Source of the DNA: an uncultured Bacteroidota bacterium
GTDB taxonomy: Bacteria > Bacteroidota > Bacteroidia > Flavobacteriales > Flavobacteriaceae
DNA: 51,314 bases
Direction of reading: 5' to 3'
NCBI GenBank assembly: GCA_913060705.1
Contig: CAJXTX010000006.1
Coordinates: 1-51,314 of the forward strand
In this document: positions 33,450 to 41,810 of the stretch, piece after piece
Numbering within the stretch: the stretch's first letter is position 1
Layout: the number at the start of each line of letters is the position of its first letter
Made by a program: the position numbers and the translations under genes
Notes under the pieces: model-generated
The model's database searches: none
Told to the model about the DNA's origin: nothing
What the model saw: the letters and a program-made list of their open reading frames with translations, nothing else

Positions 33450-33526
33450 TTTGATTCTTAATCGTCTATCAGGACGATGCCAAACAAACCCGTCAAAACC
33501 CTCTTCATCCCTGGAGAGGGTTTTTT
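33450..33526 (+). ncRNA. Candidate small RNA with its own -7 box and terminator
   Basis: The 200-base gap 33330-33529 has, on the + strand, TAGTTTTG (33442-33449, a -7 match), a 6-bp hairpin ATCGTC/GACGAT (33461-33478), an A/C-rich single-stranded stretch, and a strong intrinsic terminator (33495-33526). No protein-coding + strand gene ends here, since gpsA stops at 32975. This would make a transcript of about 75 nt. No -33 TTG is found at the right distance. The terminator could instead serve the leftward metallophosphatase gene, but the run of T favours the + direction. Confidence 0.35.
33495..33526 (+). terminator. Intrinsic terminator
   Basis: A perfect stem AAAACCCTCT (33495-33504) with AGAGGGTTTT (33515-33524), a 10-base loop and a run of six T. 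It lies just past the metallophosphatase stop (33530) on the opposite strand, so it may act in both directions, but it is better formed rightward. Confidence 0.75.
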
Positions 33527-33529
33527 GGT

Positions 33530-34261
33530 TTATGGGGCTAGATTTCTTCCGGGCTCTCCTGGGTAGTATTGTTCTACCGGATCGCTCTGCCAAAACTCCT
33601 TTGACTCAACATCCAACACGCTGACGGCTCCTTTAAATGCCGCTCCAGTGTCTATATTCCAGACATTCGCCGCGCGTGTAGGTGTTACGACCTCTTTCTT
33701 TGAGATAGGTGTATGCCCAATAAATATTTCGTGATAATTGTTCAAGCGTTGAGGCAGTTCTTGAGCACCTGCCTGCTCCACCACCCTTGCGAGCTCCCAA
33801 AGGGTACGATCCCAATAGTACATCTTCGAAAAATACTCGTGCTGAACGCCTCTTAGATTGGTAAATCCAGCATGTAAAAACAAGCGGTTACTCACAGGGT
33901 CTAAATGATAGTCTTCTAAACGCTGCAGAAAAGCAATATGCTGATCTATTTTCTCTTGACTCTGCGCGTCATAACTGTCTTTCGTTTGTTGTCCGCCATG
34001 CAACAACCACATCTCAGGAGCCTCAGACCTGGTGAGATAATTCAAACATAAATCGTCATGATTACCTCTCAGAAAAGTGCAATTGACCGTACCTCCGAGC
34101 GTGATTAGAAAATCAACCGTTTCGGCCGCTTCGCTCCACGCATCTACATAGTCTCCAAGAAAAATGAGATGGTCGTCGGGCTTTAGATTTGCTCTTTCTA
34201 ATGCTTGCTCAAGCGCTCTTTTTCCAGAGTGAACGTCTCCTATAACTAGGGTTCTTCCCAA
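33530..34261 (-). CDS. Metallophosphatase, Ser/Thr-phosphatase (ApaH/PrpE-like) type
   Basis: A cytoplasmic calcineurin-like phosphatase, 243 residues from the start chosen here. Metal-binding motifs are all present: IGDVHSG, LGDYVDAW, RGNHDD, then LHAGF and FIGHTP. This set fits protein phosphatases and diadenosine-tetraphosphate hydrolases; substrate unknown. The frame extends to a TTG at 34279, but a -7 box (TACTTTTG, 34284-34277) covers that codon. The TTG at 34261 gives MGRTLVIGDVH, the normal beginning of this family, so I prefer it. Divergent from the sugar kinase gene; the shared gap holds near-symmetrical promoter elements. Confidence 0.85.
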   Translation of the reverse strand: MGRTLVIGDVHSGKRALEQALERANLKPDDHLIFLGDYVDAWSEAAETVDFLITLGGTVNCTFLRGNHDDLCLNYLTRSEAPEMWLLHGGQQTKDSYDAQSQEKIDQHIAFLQRLEDYHLDPVSNRLFLHAGFTNLRGVQHEYFSKMYYWDRTLWELARVVEQAGAQELPQRLNNYHEIFIGHTPISKKEVVTPTRAANVWNIDTGAAFKGAVSVLDVESKEFWQSDPVEQYYPGEPGRNLAP

Positions 34262-34276
34262 ATCAAAAGTTTTGCC

Positions 34277-34284
34277 CAAAAGTA
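34277..34284 (-). promoter_or_regulatory. -7 promoter box for the metallophosphatase
   Basis: Read leftward, TACTTTTG matches TAnnTTTG. A nearly mirrored GTACTTTGG lies on the + strand at 34286-34294, before the divergent kinase gene, so the two genes may share a compact bidirectional promoter. No -33 TTG was found. Confidence 0.4.
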
Positions 34285-34311
34285 GTACTTTGGAACTCTT
34301 ATGTCTAGTCT

Positions 34312-35259
34312 ATGTCACAAGTAATATGCATTGGAGAACTGTTGATCGACTTCGTAGCCAAACACCACTCAGCGGCTATTGAATCAGCCGAAAATTTCAC
34401 CAAAAAAGCCGGAGGAGCCCCTGCAAATGTCGCTTGCGCAGTGAGGCGATTAGGGCAGAAAGCGCTGTTTGCCGGAGCAGTCGGTAATGATCCTATGGGT
34501 AATTATTTAGTCCATACGCTCGAGGCCGAAGACATAGACGTTTCGTACATGCAACGAACCAAAGAATTTACTACCCTTGCCTTTGTAGCCTTATCAGATG
34601 AGGGGGAGCGCGACTTCTATTTCTCAAGAGGAGCAGACGCGGGCTTGGCATACGATCCAAAATTAGCCGCTCAGTTCAAGGGCTCTATCGTACACTTTGG
34701 CTCAGCTACAGCCTTTCTTGAAGGGCCGCTGAACGAGACCTATCACCACTATTTAAACCACTCCCTTGCATCGGCAAAACTGGTAAGTTTTGATCCGAAT
34801 TATCGATCGGATTTATGGAAAATTAACAGTGATTCGTTTGTAGATCAATGCCTTGAGTTTAGTCAAAAGGCCCACTTATGCAAATTCAGTGAAGAGGAGG
34901 CCTTCTTTATATCGAAGCAAGCATCCCATGAAGAGGCTGCAGCATTTTTTCATCGCCTGGGCACACGAATGATCTGTATTACCCTAGGCAAAAGAGGAAC
35001 TTTTCTCAGCGTTGACGGCAACGCATGCTATGTGGAGAGTGTCGCAGCACAACCTGTAGACACCACGGCCGCCGGGGACGCTTTTATCGGAGCGCTCTTA
35101 TTTCAATTTTCGCAAGAGCAAGACCCCTTAAGCTGCATGAGTAACATAGAAACCGTAAAAAGGATGGTTCGTTATGCAAATATGGCCGGCGCTTATACCA
35201 CCCAATCGTACGGTGCCATTGAGGCCCTACCCCGTGAAGAAGATCTTGAAAAGTTATAA
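34312..35259 (+). CDS. PfkB-family carbohydrate kinase, fructokinase-like
   Basis: A 315-residue ribokinase-fold sugar kinase. Visible: the N-terminal ICIGELLIDFV, the KKAGGAPANVACAVRRLG glycine-rich sugar-binding segment, a YFSRGADAGLAY lid region, FDPNYR, and the C-terminal signature DTTAAGDAFIGALLF containing the catalytic aspartate. The overall pattern is closest to fructokinases, but sugar specificity cannot be fixed. No sugar transporter or hydrolase lies beside it. Its divergent neighbour is the metallophosphatase. Confidence 0.93.
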   Translation: MSQVICIGELLIDFVAKHHSAAIESAENFTKKAGGAPANVACAVRRLGQKALFAGAVGNDPMGNYLVHTLEAEDIDVSYMQRTKEFTTLAFVALSDEGERDFYFSRGADAGLAYDPKLAAQFKGSIVHFGSATAFLEGPLNETYHHYLNHSLASAKLVSFDPNYRSDLWKINSDSFVDQCLEFSQKAHLCKFSEEEAFFISKQASHEEAAAFFHRLGTRMICITLGKRGTFLSVDGNACYVESVAAQPVDTTAAGDAFIGALLFQFSQEQDPLSCMSNIETVKRMVRYANMAGAYTTQSYGAIEALPREEDLEKL

Positions 35260-35265
35260 AACGGA

Positions 35266-36399
35266 TCAATTGTAATGCACCTTGCGCAAAATACGTAGTG
35301 CCTGTTTAGCCGCCCTGTATACCTCTTCATCGACAGCCTTTAGCAGTTCTTTGGCCAACTCCATCTGATCCTTGGCGGCATCAAAACCATTGAGGTAACA
35401 AATCAAATAGGTGTCTGGCAATTGCTTAAGGTCAGTCCTTTGCTGCTGAGTCAAGGCTGTCTTTTGTTTCATTAACTCGATCAAGGTGTTATTGGTATTG
35501 TACACATGAAAAAGATCTTTGGTCTCGTAACGAGGAGGCGCAAATACCAGTTCTGAATTCATGGTGTAAGATCCGTTGTCGTTAAATGTTATGTCGAGAC
35601 GCTCGAGCGGATAATATTTTTTTGAACCCAAGCCCATATAGACATACTCTAAGAGGCTAAAGCTGTCATCACTGACTTGTATTTCAACCTCGTCAAGGGC
35701 CGAAAAGAAAAGCCGAACTTGTTCGTTGATCAGCTCAATGTCAACGCGAGAGAAGTACTCTTTACCCTTGACCTTTTTGGATTGACCGGCCCAACACACC
35801 ACAAACTGCTCTTTAAAAACCTTGTAAAAGCTAGGAAGGTCAGGATGTCTGTTTTTCATAAAGTCAATCACTCCGTCTAGGGTCAATTCTATGTTATTCT
35901 CGGCCTGCTTCTCTAGGTCGGCAACCACCTCAGAATTGACATCTACAAGGTCTGACTTGAAGTTTTTCGGCATGCTAATGCTTCCGTCCCTGTAGAAGAC
36001 CGATCCGCCATAGTACTTCCAAATATTCTTTCGCAGGGCACAAATCTTTCCGATTGAGCGTATGGTCACTAGACCCACCACCTTGTTCTCAGGCAAGTGC
36101 GGAAAGGGAATGTTCTCGTAAGAAACTAATGGAGGGTTTTCGAGATAGGCATTGACCAGATTCTGGATCTTGCTGTCATCGAAGAAATCTACCCCTACGA
36201 TTGCGTTATCGCGATCTTCGACCCCAATCACGATAAATGAATTGTTCTTGGGATTGCTATTCGCTAAAGCGCAAATGTGTTTTAAGAACTTTGCTTTTCC
36301 TTCTTTTTCTCCGATAGCAATAAAGCGCTTCTTGTCGTAAAAACTATTCTCGTCATTGTGCGCGAGAAGATTCTTGATCAGAAGGCGTTTATTAATCAT
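35266..36399 (-). CDS. AlbA_2 (Schlafen-type) domain protein
   Basis: A 377-residue cytoplasmic protein. The N-terminal part (about 15-150) is an AlbA_2/SLFN domain: KFLKHICALANSNPKNNSFIVIGVED, VGVDFFDD, VGLVTIRSIGKICALRKN and YYGGSVFYRDGS. Such proteins are often labelled 'ATP-binding protein', and some act as putative DNA-binding regulators. The C-terminal half (about 160-377) has no motif I recognise and no GHKL ATPase boxes. It sits three bases after the AKR gene (same strand), so it is in that transcript. No toxin, integrase or defence gene is nearby. I recall close relatives in many Flavobacteriia, so it is more likely housekeeping than mobile. Confidence 0.82.
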   Translation of the reverse strand: MINKRLLIKNLLAHNDENSFYDKKRFIAIGEKEGKAKFLKHICALANSNPKNNSFIVIGVEDRDNAIVGVDFFDDSKIQNLVNAYLENPPLVSYENIPFPHLPENKVVGLVTIRSIGKICALRKNIWKYYGGSVFYRDGSISMPKNFKSDLVDVNSEVVADLEKQAENNIELTLDGVIDFMKNRHPDLPSFYKVFKEQFVVCWAGQSKKVKGKEYFSRVDIELINEQVRLFFSALDEVEIQVSDDSFSLLEYVYMGLGSKKYYPLERLDITFNDNGSYTMNSELVFAPPRYETKDLFHVYNTNNTLIELMKQKTALTQQQRTDLKQLPDTYLICYLNGFDAAKDQMELAKELLKAVDEEVYRAAKQALRILRKVHYN

Positions 36400-36402
36400 C
36401 AG

Positions 36403-37263
36403 CTACGGGACTCTTCTTCCTTGACTTGCCTCTAGAAGCACAAACCAATCCTGAAGTTCTAGATCAACCTTTGAAGCTTTTAGCAGGTCGGCGAGTCGCT
36501 CAGGCTCGGTAGTTCCTACTACTGGGAGTACTCCTGCAGGATGTTTCTTGATAAAGGCGATACCTAGGCCCGCTAATGAAAGGCCGTATTTCTTACATAA
36601 CGGATCGGCCACCTCACGAATGCGTGCTGCCCTCTCGTCTTCGGCATCGAAAAGTCCGCCAAGAGGCTTCCATGCCATAGGAACAATCGATTGAGCGAGG
36701 GCCTGGTCTAATGTGCCGTCGTACATCACGTCAGTATGGGTTATCGAAAACTGCACCTGATTGAATTGTACTGGAGTAAAGCGGGCAATAGCGTCAACTT
36801 GATGAGGCAAGAAATTCGATAATCCGAACGATCTGATTTGACCACTTTCTAGCAAGGCTGCAATTGCCTTGCCAATTTCTTCAGGAACCATCAAAGGACT
36901 AGGTCGGTGAAGCAATAGTGCATCAATGTAAGAGGTTCTCAGCTGCTCTAGACTCCGTTGCACAGAATACATAATGTAATCGTAGTCGTACTGATAGTGC
37001 TTCACCTGATGGTCTCGCCCTCGGGTCATTTGAATTCCACATTTTGTAATCAATTGAACAGAAGAACGCTCAATTTTGCTCTGTTCAAAGGCAGCGCCAA
37101 ATTCTGTCTCAGTGGTGTAATCGCCATAAATGTCGGCATGATCAAAAGAGCTAACCCCCATAGAAACAGCGGATTCGATGCGTTCTGTCATCTGGTCTGT
37201 ACTAAGGGCTTTTCCCCATTTTCCCCAAGTCATGGTGCCCGCAATAATCTCTGAAAAATGCAT
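36403..37263 (-). CDS. Aldo/keto reductase, YdhF-like
   Basis: A 286-residue NAD(P)H-dependent aldo/keto reductase. N-terminal IAGTMTWGKWG, catalytic DHADIYGDY (Asp and Tyr), LITKCGIQM with the lysine, and the IDALLLHRPSP histidine region are present, followed by FGLSNFLPHQ and the cofactor region PVVGTTEPERL. The pattern is closest to E. coli YdhF. Substrate unknown. It heads a two-gene unit with the AlbA_2 protein and is divergent from the moxR operon with a 155-base gap. Confidence 0.92.
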   Translation of the reverse strand: MHFSEIIAGTMTWGKWGKALSTDQMTERIESAVSMGVSSFDHADIYGDYTTETEFGAAFEQSKIERSSVQLITKCGIQMTRGRDHQVKHYQYDYDYIMYSVQRSLEQLRTSYIDALLLHRPSPLMVPEEIGKAIAALLESGQIRSFGLSNFLPHQVDAIARFTPVQFNQVQFSITHTDVMYDGTLDQALAQSIVPMAWKPLGGLFDAEDERAARIREVADPLCKKYGLSLAGLGIAFIKKHPAGVLPVVGTTEPERLADLLKASKVDLELQDWFVLLEASQGRRVP

Positions 37264-37317
37264 GTGAAAATTCTTTGGGTTGAAAATACGATTTTTAAAA
37301 CGGTCTAAATAAGCCTC

Positions 37318-37342
37318 AAGCCTAGATAAATTGGGCTTTTTT
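37318..37342 (+). terminator. Weak terminator-like hairpin upstream of moxR
   Basis: AAGCCT (37318-37323) can pair with GGGCTT (37333-37338, one G-T pair) around a 9-base loop, followed by TTTT. It lies in the 155-base gap between the divergent AKR and moxR genes, on the + strand, where no upstream + gene ends. It could be an attenuator in a long moxR leader or chance. The rest of the gap (37264-37418) shows no clear promoter to me. Confidence 0.25.
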
Positions 37343-37418
37343 AACCAATAATTAACAAGAAGGTCGGGATAGAATTATCAATTTGCGCCCACAAAAATTT
37401 GAGTAAAAACCGAAGATC

Positions 37419-38402
37419 GTGGATATAACTGCTTTGAATGAGAAAATTGCACAAGAGAGTGCATTTATCAGTGTCTTAAGATCCGAGCTTTCTAAGAAGG
37501 TTGTGGGTCAAAAGCATATGGTTGACAGCCTCCTGATTGGGCTTTTAGCAAAAGGACACATTTTGCTAGAGGGTGTTCCCGGATTGGCCAAAACTTTGGC
37601 GATCAACTCGCTTGCACAGGCCGTAAAAGGGAGCTTTAGCAGAATTCAATTTACACCAGACTTGTTGCCTGCCGATGTCATCGGAACAGTGATATACAAT
37701 ATGAACGAGCAGCGTTTTGATGTCAAGAAAGGTCCGGTATTCGCAAATTTTGTCTTGGCAGATGAGATCAACAGGGCTCCAGCTAAGGTGCAATCTGCTC
37801 TTCTAGAGGCGATGCAAGAACGCCAGGTCACTATTGGAGATGAGACCTTCAAGCTTGAAAGCCCTTTCTTGGTAATGGCTACTCAAAACCCGGTCGAACA
37901 AGAAGGAACCTATACCCTGCCTGAAGCTCAGGTAGACCGTTTTATGCTCAAGGTAGTGATTGACTATCCCCAGGCTGAGGACGAACGCGTGATCATACGT
38001 CAAAACCTTGAACAAGCCGGTGAGGCCATCAAACCTGTGATGACTGCTAAGGCGCTGCTTAAAGCTCAGGAGGCCGCTGCTGAAGTCTACTTAGACGAAA
38101 AAATAGAGGCCTATATTGTCGACCTCATCTTCGCAACGCGATACCCCGCGAAATATGGTTTAGACCAATTAGAAGCCTATATCAATTTTGGAGCTTCTCC
38201 TCGCGGTAGTATTTCGCTGGCCAAGGCAGCTAAGTGCTATGCTTTTATTCAAGGCCGAGGATTTGTGATTCCTGAAGACGTCCGCGCCATTATAAAAGAC
38301 GTGTTGCGTCACCGTATCGGTCTGACCTATGAGGCCGAAGCCGATCTCATCACTTCAGAAACGATCATCGATAAGATTGTAAGCGCCGTTCAAGTGCCTT
38401 AA
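37419..38402 (+). CDS. moxR: MoxR-family AAA+ ATPase
   Basis: A 327-residue MoxR ATPase, thought to act as a chaperone that assembles or activates the VWA proteins encoded next to it. Visible: Walker A-like LLEGVPGLAKTLA, IQFTPDLLPADVIGT, Walker B VLADEINRAPAK, sensor VMATQNPVEQEGTY and the LPEAQVDRFMLKV arginine-finger region. The start codon is GTG at 37419. It is the first gene of the Bat operon and is followed 5 bases later by the DUF58 gene. Confidence 0.95.
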   Translation: MDITALNEKIAQESAFISVLRSELSKKVVGQKHMVDSLLIGLLAKGHILLEGVPGLAKTLAINSLAQAVKGSFSRIQFTPDLLPADVIGTVIYNMNEQRFDVKKGPVFANFVLADEINRAPAKVQSALLEAMQERQVTIGDETFKLESPFLVMATQNPVEQEGTYTLPEAQVDRFMLKVVIDYPQAEDERVIIRQNLEQAGEAIKPVMTAKALLKAQEAAAEVYLDEKIEAYIVDLIFATRYPAKYGLDQLEAYINFGASPRGSISLAKAAKCYAFIQGRGFVIPEDVRAIIKDVLRHRIGLTYEAEADLITSETIIDKIVSAVQVP

Positions 38403-38407
38403 TACAA

Positions 38408-39295
38408 ATGGATAAAAACGTATCTGATATTCTCGCCCGCGTTCGCAAGATTGAGCTGAAAACGCGCAGGCTTTCTGACGATTTGTTTGGAGGGGCCTAT
38501 CACTCTTCATTCAAGGGTCGTGGTATGACCTTTAGCGAGGTGCGAAAATATGAGTACGGAGACGATGTTAGAACCATTGACTGGAACGTAACTGCACGTA
38601 ACCGCGAGCCCTATTCTAAGGTTTTTGAAGAGGAGCGCGAACTGACACTGATGTTAGTGGTAGATGTTAGTCCTTCGGGAATTTTCTCGACCTCAAGCCA
38701 AACTAAAATCGAAAAAAGCATTGAAATCGCTGCTATTTTGGCTTTTTCGGCGCTGCAAAACAACGATAAGGTGGGCTTACTCGCATTCTCAGACACTGTT
38801 GAGCGTTTTATTGCCCCAAAAAAAGGAAAATCTCACCTGCTTAGGATCATTCGTGAATTACTTGTTTTAGGTGATCGAGAGCGGATGAACAGCCAAAGAG
38901 GTACCAATTTGAATGAAGCCTTTAGTGGTATTTCAAAATACCTCAAAAAGAAAACCATTGTTTTCGTGCTGTCGGACTTCATTGACGAGAACTATGAAAA
39001 GGCCTTGAGAATTGTAAATAAGCGACACGACCTTAATGCGATTTGTGTCTATGACGCCAATGAACTGCATTTGCCTCAACTGGGGTTGGTTCCGATCAAA
39101 GATCTTGAGAGCGGCAAAACCGCCTACATAGATACTTCTTCAACAAAGCTCAGAAAAGCTTATGAAGATAAGATTCAGCGGCAACAACGTTATTTTGAAG
39201 ATACCTTCAAAAAAGTGGGTGCGCCAGTGGTGCGCTGCGAAATCAATGACGATCACGTAAAAAAACTACTCGCCTTTTTTAAATCGAAAAGCTAA
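38408..39295 (+). CDS. DUF58 domain protein, VWA-like
   Basis: A 295-residue cytoplasmic protein of the DUF58 family, which has a von Willebrand-like fold and nearly always follows moxR. Recognisable segments: FSEVRKYEYGDDVRTIDWNVTARN, the metal-site-like LVVDVSPSG, and FVLSDFIDENYE. Presumed partner or substrate of the MoxR ATPase. Its stop codon overlaps the following gene's ATG by one base (TAATG), consistent with coupled translation. Confidence 0.94.
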   Translation: MDKNVSDILARVRKIELKTRRLSDDLFGGAYHSSFKGRGMTFSEVRKYEYGDDVRTIDWNVTARNREPYSKVFEEERELTLMLVVDVSPSGIFSTSSQTKIEKSIEIAAILAFSALQNNDKVGLLAFSDTVERFIAPKKGKSHLLRIIRELLVLGDRERMNSQRGTNLNEAFSGISKYLKKKTIVFVLSDFIDENYEKALRIVNKRHDLNAICVYDANELHLPQLGLVPIKDLESGKTAYIDTSSTKLRKAYEDKIQRQQRYFEDTFKKVGAPVVRCEINDDHVKKLLAFFKSKS

Positions 39296-40809
39296 TGTCC
39301 ATTCGTCGAATTGCTTTTACTCTTCTTACTCTCTTTGGGGGCCTTTTGAGCACCTATGGGCAAGATGTATCTATAGCAATCAACCGCGACAGCTTATTGA
39401 TTGGCGAACAACTAACTGCTACCATCACTGCACAAGCTGAACCAGAGGCTACAGTGCTGTTTCCTGAAGGTCAGACCTTCAACCCGATCGAGGTGATTAA
39501 AATACTCGCTACAGACACCTTGGCACAAAGACCAAAATTGATCCTAGAGAAATCCTATGTCCTAAGTGCTTTTGACCCTGGGGATTTTAAAATTACTCCC
39601 CAACAGGTCACCATAGACAAAAGACCTTACTTGACACCCGAGCTTGAAATTTACATTCAAGATGTAGCGGTAGACACCACAAAACAAGGTCTGTACGGCA
39701 TCAAATCCTTAGTAAAGGTCAACCGACCAGATCGTTCATTGGTCTACCTCATCATTGCTCTTGTTGTTCTGGCAGCAGCAGTTCTGGGCTACTTCATTTA
39801 CAAAAAACTAAAGAAAGACCCTGCGACTCCTTTAGATCCTTTTGAAGAGACTCAACGTTTGTTTGAATCGCTCAGAGCAAACACCAGCGCTATAGAAATT
39901 ACGCAGTTGTACTACCGCGCCTCTGTTGGATTCAAACGTTACATCAGTGTACGTCTTGGTTTTTCGGCAAACGAACGCACCTCTGCCGAACTCATGCTCT
40001 TAGTGCATCAACTCAACGAAAGTGAACGGTACGGCCTTGCGCAAGAACAACTTCTCAGCCTTGAGAAAACCCTAGAGCGAAGTGACTTGGCCAAGTTTGC
40101 CAATTGGTCAGTGGGTATAGACGAAGTGCATAAAGATCTCGACCTGTTCATGGGTATCTTGACGCAACTCGAGGAGAAGAAAAAAGCTGAAATCGAAGAA
40201 GTAGTCGTTCAACCCGTGCAACAAAAGTCAAGGCGAACTAAAATTCTGATTGCCATAGCTGTGGTGATTTTAGGTTTGGCTTCTTTCGGAGTTTACGGCC
40301 TACAAGTAGGATTTGAGAATGCCCTAGACACCGTGATGCTGAACAGCAGCAAAAAAATGTACGAACAAGAATGGGTACAATCTTCTTACGGATTTCCGCC
40401 TGTAACCCTAGAAAGTCCTGAGGCACTCATTCGCCAAGAGGGTGTCTTTGTCTATCAACACCCCTCAAACAACTTTAAAATTGTTGTAAAAGTGCTTCTA
40501 GATGAGTCGCAAGCAGAACTTGATTTCAGGGCAAAGTCTGAAGAACAGCTCAGTGCTTTCGAGGCCGATGGGCTCACGAATATTATTCCCAAAGGAGAGC
40601 TGTTCACTACGCCGAATGATATTCAAGGGTATCGCTCTTATGGGACGGCAACCAATAAAGAGAACACCCTCATGCATTATGAGCACCTGATTTTCGGTGG
40701 CCCTAAGTTCGCTCAAGAGGTCGTTATACTCGGAGAGGCAGAAGACCGATGGGCGAACAAAGCAATTGAACGAATCTTAGATTCTATTAATGTAAGTACC
40801 GAATTATGA
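39295..40809 (+). CDS. BatD-like membrane protein with an added C-terminal domain
   Basis: A 504-residue exported protein specific to Bacteroidota-type Bat operons. It has a signal peptide (ending near STYGQ), an N-terminal beta-rich region (SIAINRDSLLIGEQL, about 25-145), two transmembrane helices (about 148-168 and 315-335), a helical cytoplasmic part between them (FEETQRLFESLRAN, with RLGFSANERTSAEL like DUF4381/BatD tails), and an extra C-terminal globular domain (about 340-504). No enzyme signature. Starts one base inside the DUF58 stop and overlaps batA by four bases. Function unknown; presumably an envelope partner of the Bat VWA proteins. Confidence 0.82.
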   Translation: MSIRRIAFTLLTLFGGLLSTYGQDVSIAINRDSLLIGEQLTATITAQAEPEATVLFPEGQTFNPIEVIKILATDTLAQRPKLILEKSYVLSAFDPGDFKITPQQVTIDKRPYLTPELEIYIQDVAVDTTKQGLYGIKSLVKVNRPDRSLVYLIIALVVLAAAVLGYFIYKKLKKDPATPLDPFEETQRLFESLRANTSAIEITQLYYRASVGFKRYISVRLGFSANERTSAELMLLVHQLNESERYGLAQEQLLSLEKTLERSDLAKFANWSVGIDEVHKDLDLFMGILTQLEEKKKAEIEEVVVQPVQQKSRRTKILIAIAVVILGLASFGVYGLQVGFENALDTVMLNSSKKMYEQEWVQSSYGFPPVTLESPEALIRQEGVFVYQHPSNNFKIVVKVLLDESQAELDFRAKSEEQLSAFEADGLTNIIPKGELFTTPNDIQGYRSYGTATNKENTLMHYEHLIFGGPKFAQEVVILGEAEDRWANKAIERILDSINVSTEL

Positions 40810-41810
40810 ACCCTGGCATTTGGCAATCCTTTAGAGACGCATACTGGTTTTGGGCATTAGTCCCAATAGCCGCACTATTGCTATGGCGTCTTATGCGTAA
40901 AGGGCCTCAATCAGCAGTGTTTTACTTCTCTTCTGATCGCGCAAGCCTTGACTCTTGGGTGGCAAAAGGTCGCAGGTCTCTTTACCTCTTGAGATTTCTT
41001 GCTTTAGCCTTTTTAGTGGCCGCACTCGCTCGCCCTCAGACCTCAGGAGTGAACACAAGAACCACCACTACAGAAGGTATAGATATCGTGCTCTCGATAG
41101 ATGTGAGTTCGAGTATGCTGGCAAAAGACCTCAAGCCAAACAGGTTAGAGGCCTTAAAAGAGGTAGCCTCTAAGTTTGTGCTCGACCGCTTAAACGACCG
41201 CTTAGGATTGGTCGTCTATGCCGGTGAAAGCTATACAAAAACCCCCTTGACCACCGATACTGAAATCACACTTTCGGCCTTAAAAGAGCTTGATTATGGA
41301 GCGATAGAAGACGGCACCGCTATCGGCATGGGTCTCGCTACAGCAGTGAATCGTCTAAAAGAAAGTGATGGACTCTCAAAGGTGATCATTTTGCTTACGG
41401 ACGGAGTGAACAATAGTGGATTCATCGAACCGCAAACAGCGGCCAACCTGGCCCTAGAATACGGCATCAAAATTTACACGATCGGAATCGGTACTAATGG
41501 AAATGCATTAACGCCTATTGCCTACAATGCAGACGGAAGCTTTAGATACGGGATGAGGACGGTTGAAATTGACGAACAATTGCTCGAAGAAATTGCCAAC
41601 CTAACCGGAGGAGCCTATTACCGGGCCACCGATAACAAAAGCCTTGAAGAGATTTACGATGAGATCAATCAGCTTGAGAAAACAGAGGTAGAAGAATTTT
41701 CTTTCTACACCTACGATGAACACTATAGATTTTGGGTAATCGCAGCCTTATCGCTGCTCTTAATAGAAGCACTTTTAAAATACACCTTGTTTAAAGAGGC
41801 CTTGTCGTGA
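40806..41810 (+). CDS. batA: BatA: VWA-domain membrane protein
   Basis: A 334-residue inner-membrane protein of the aerotolerance (Bat) operon: a BatA_N-type N-terminal pair of hydrophobic helices, then a von Willebrand A domain with an intact metal-ion-dependent adhesion site (SIDVSSSM), TPLTTDTEI and LLTDGVNNSG, and a final hydrophobic helix (FWVIAALSLLLIEALL). Bat proteins were first linked to oxygen tolerance in Bacteroides fragilis. Overlaps both neighbours by four bases (ATGA at the start, GTGA at the end). Confidence 0.93.
   Translation: MNPGIWQSFRDAYWFWALVPIAALLLWRLMRKGPQSAVFYFSSDRASLDSWVAKGRRSLYLLRFLALAFLVAALARPQTSGVNTRTTTTEGIDIVLSIDVSSSMLAKDLKPNRLEALKEVASKFVLDRLNDRLGLVVYAGESYTKTPLTTDTEITLSALKELDYGAIEDGTAIGMGLATAVNRLKESDGLSKVIILLTDGVNNSGFIEPQTAANLALEYGIKIYTIGIGTNGNALTPIAYNADGSFRYGMRTVEIDEQLLEEIANLTGGAYYRATDNKSLEEIYDEINQLEKTEVEEFSFYTYDEHYRFWVIAALSLLLIEALLKYTLFKEALS

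Noticed and set aside
35266-37263. Defence island around the AlbA_2 protein
   Set aside because: Neighbours are metabolic genes; there is no nuclease, methylase, toxin or integrase and no change in base composition that I can see.
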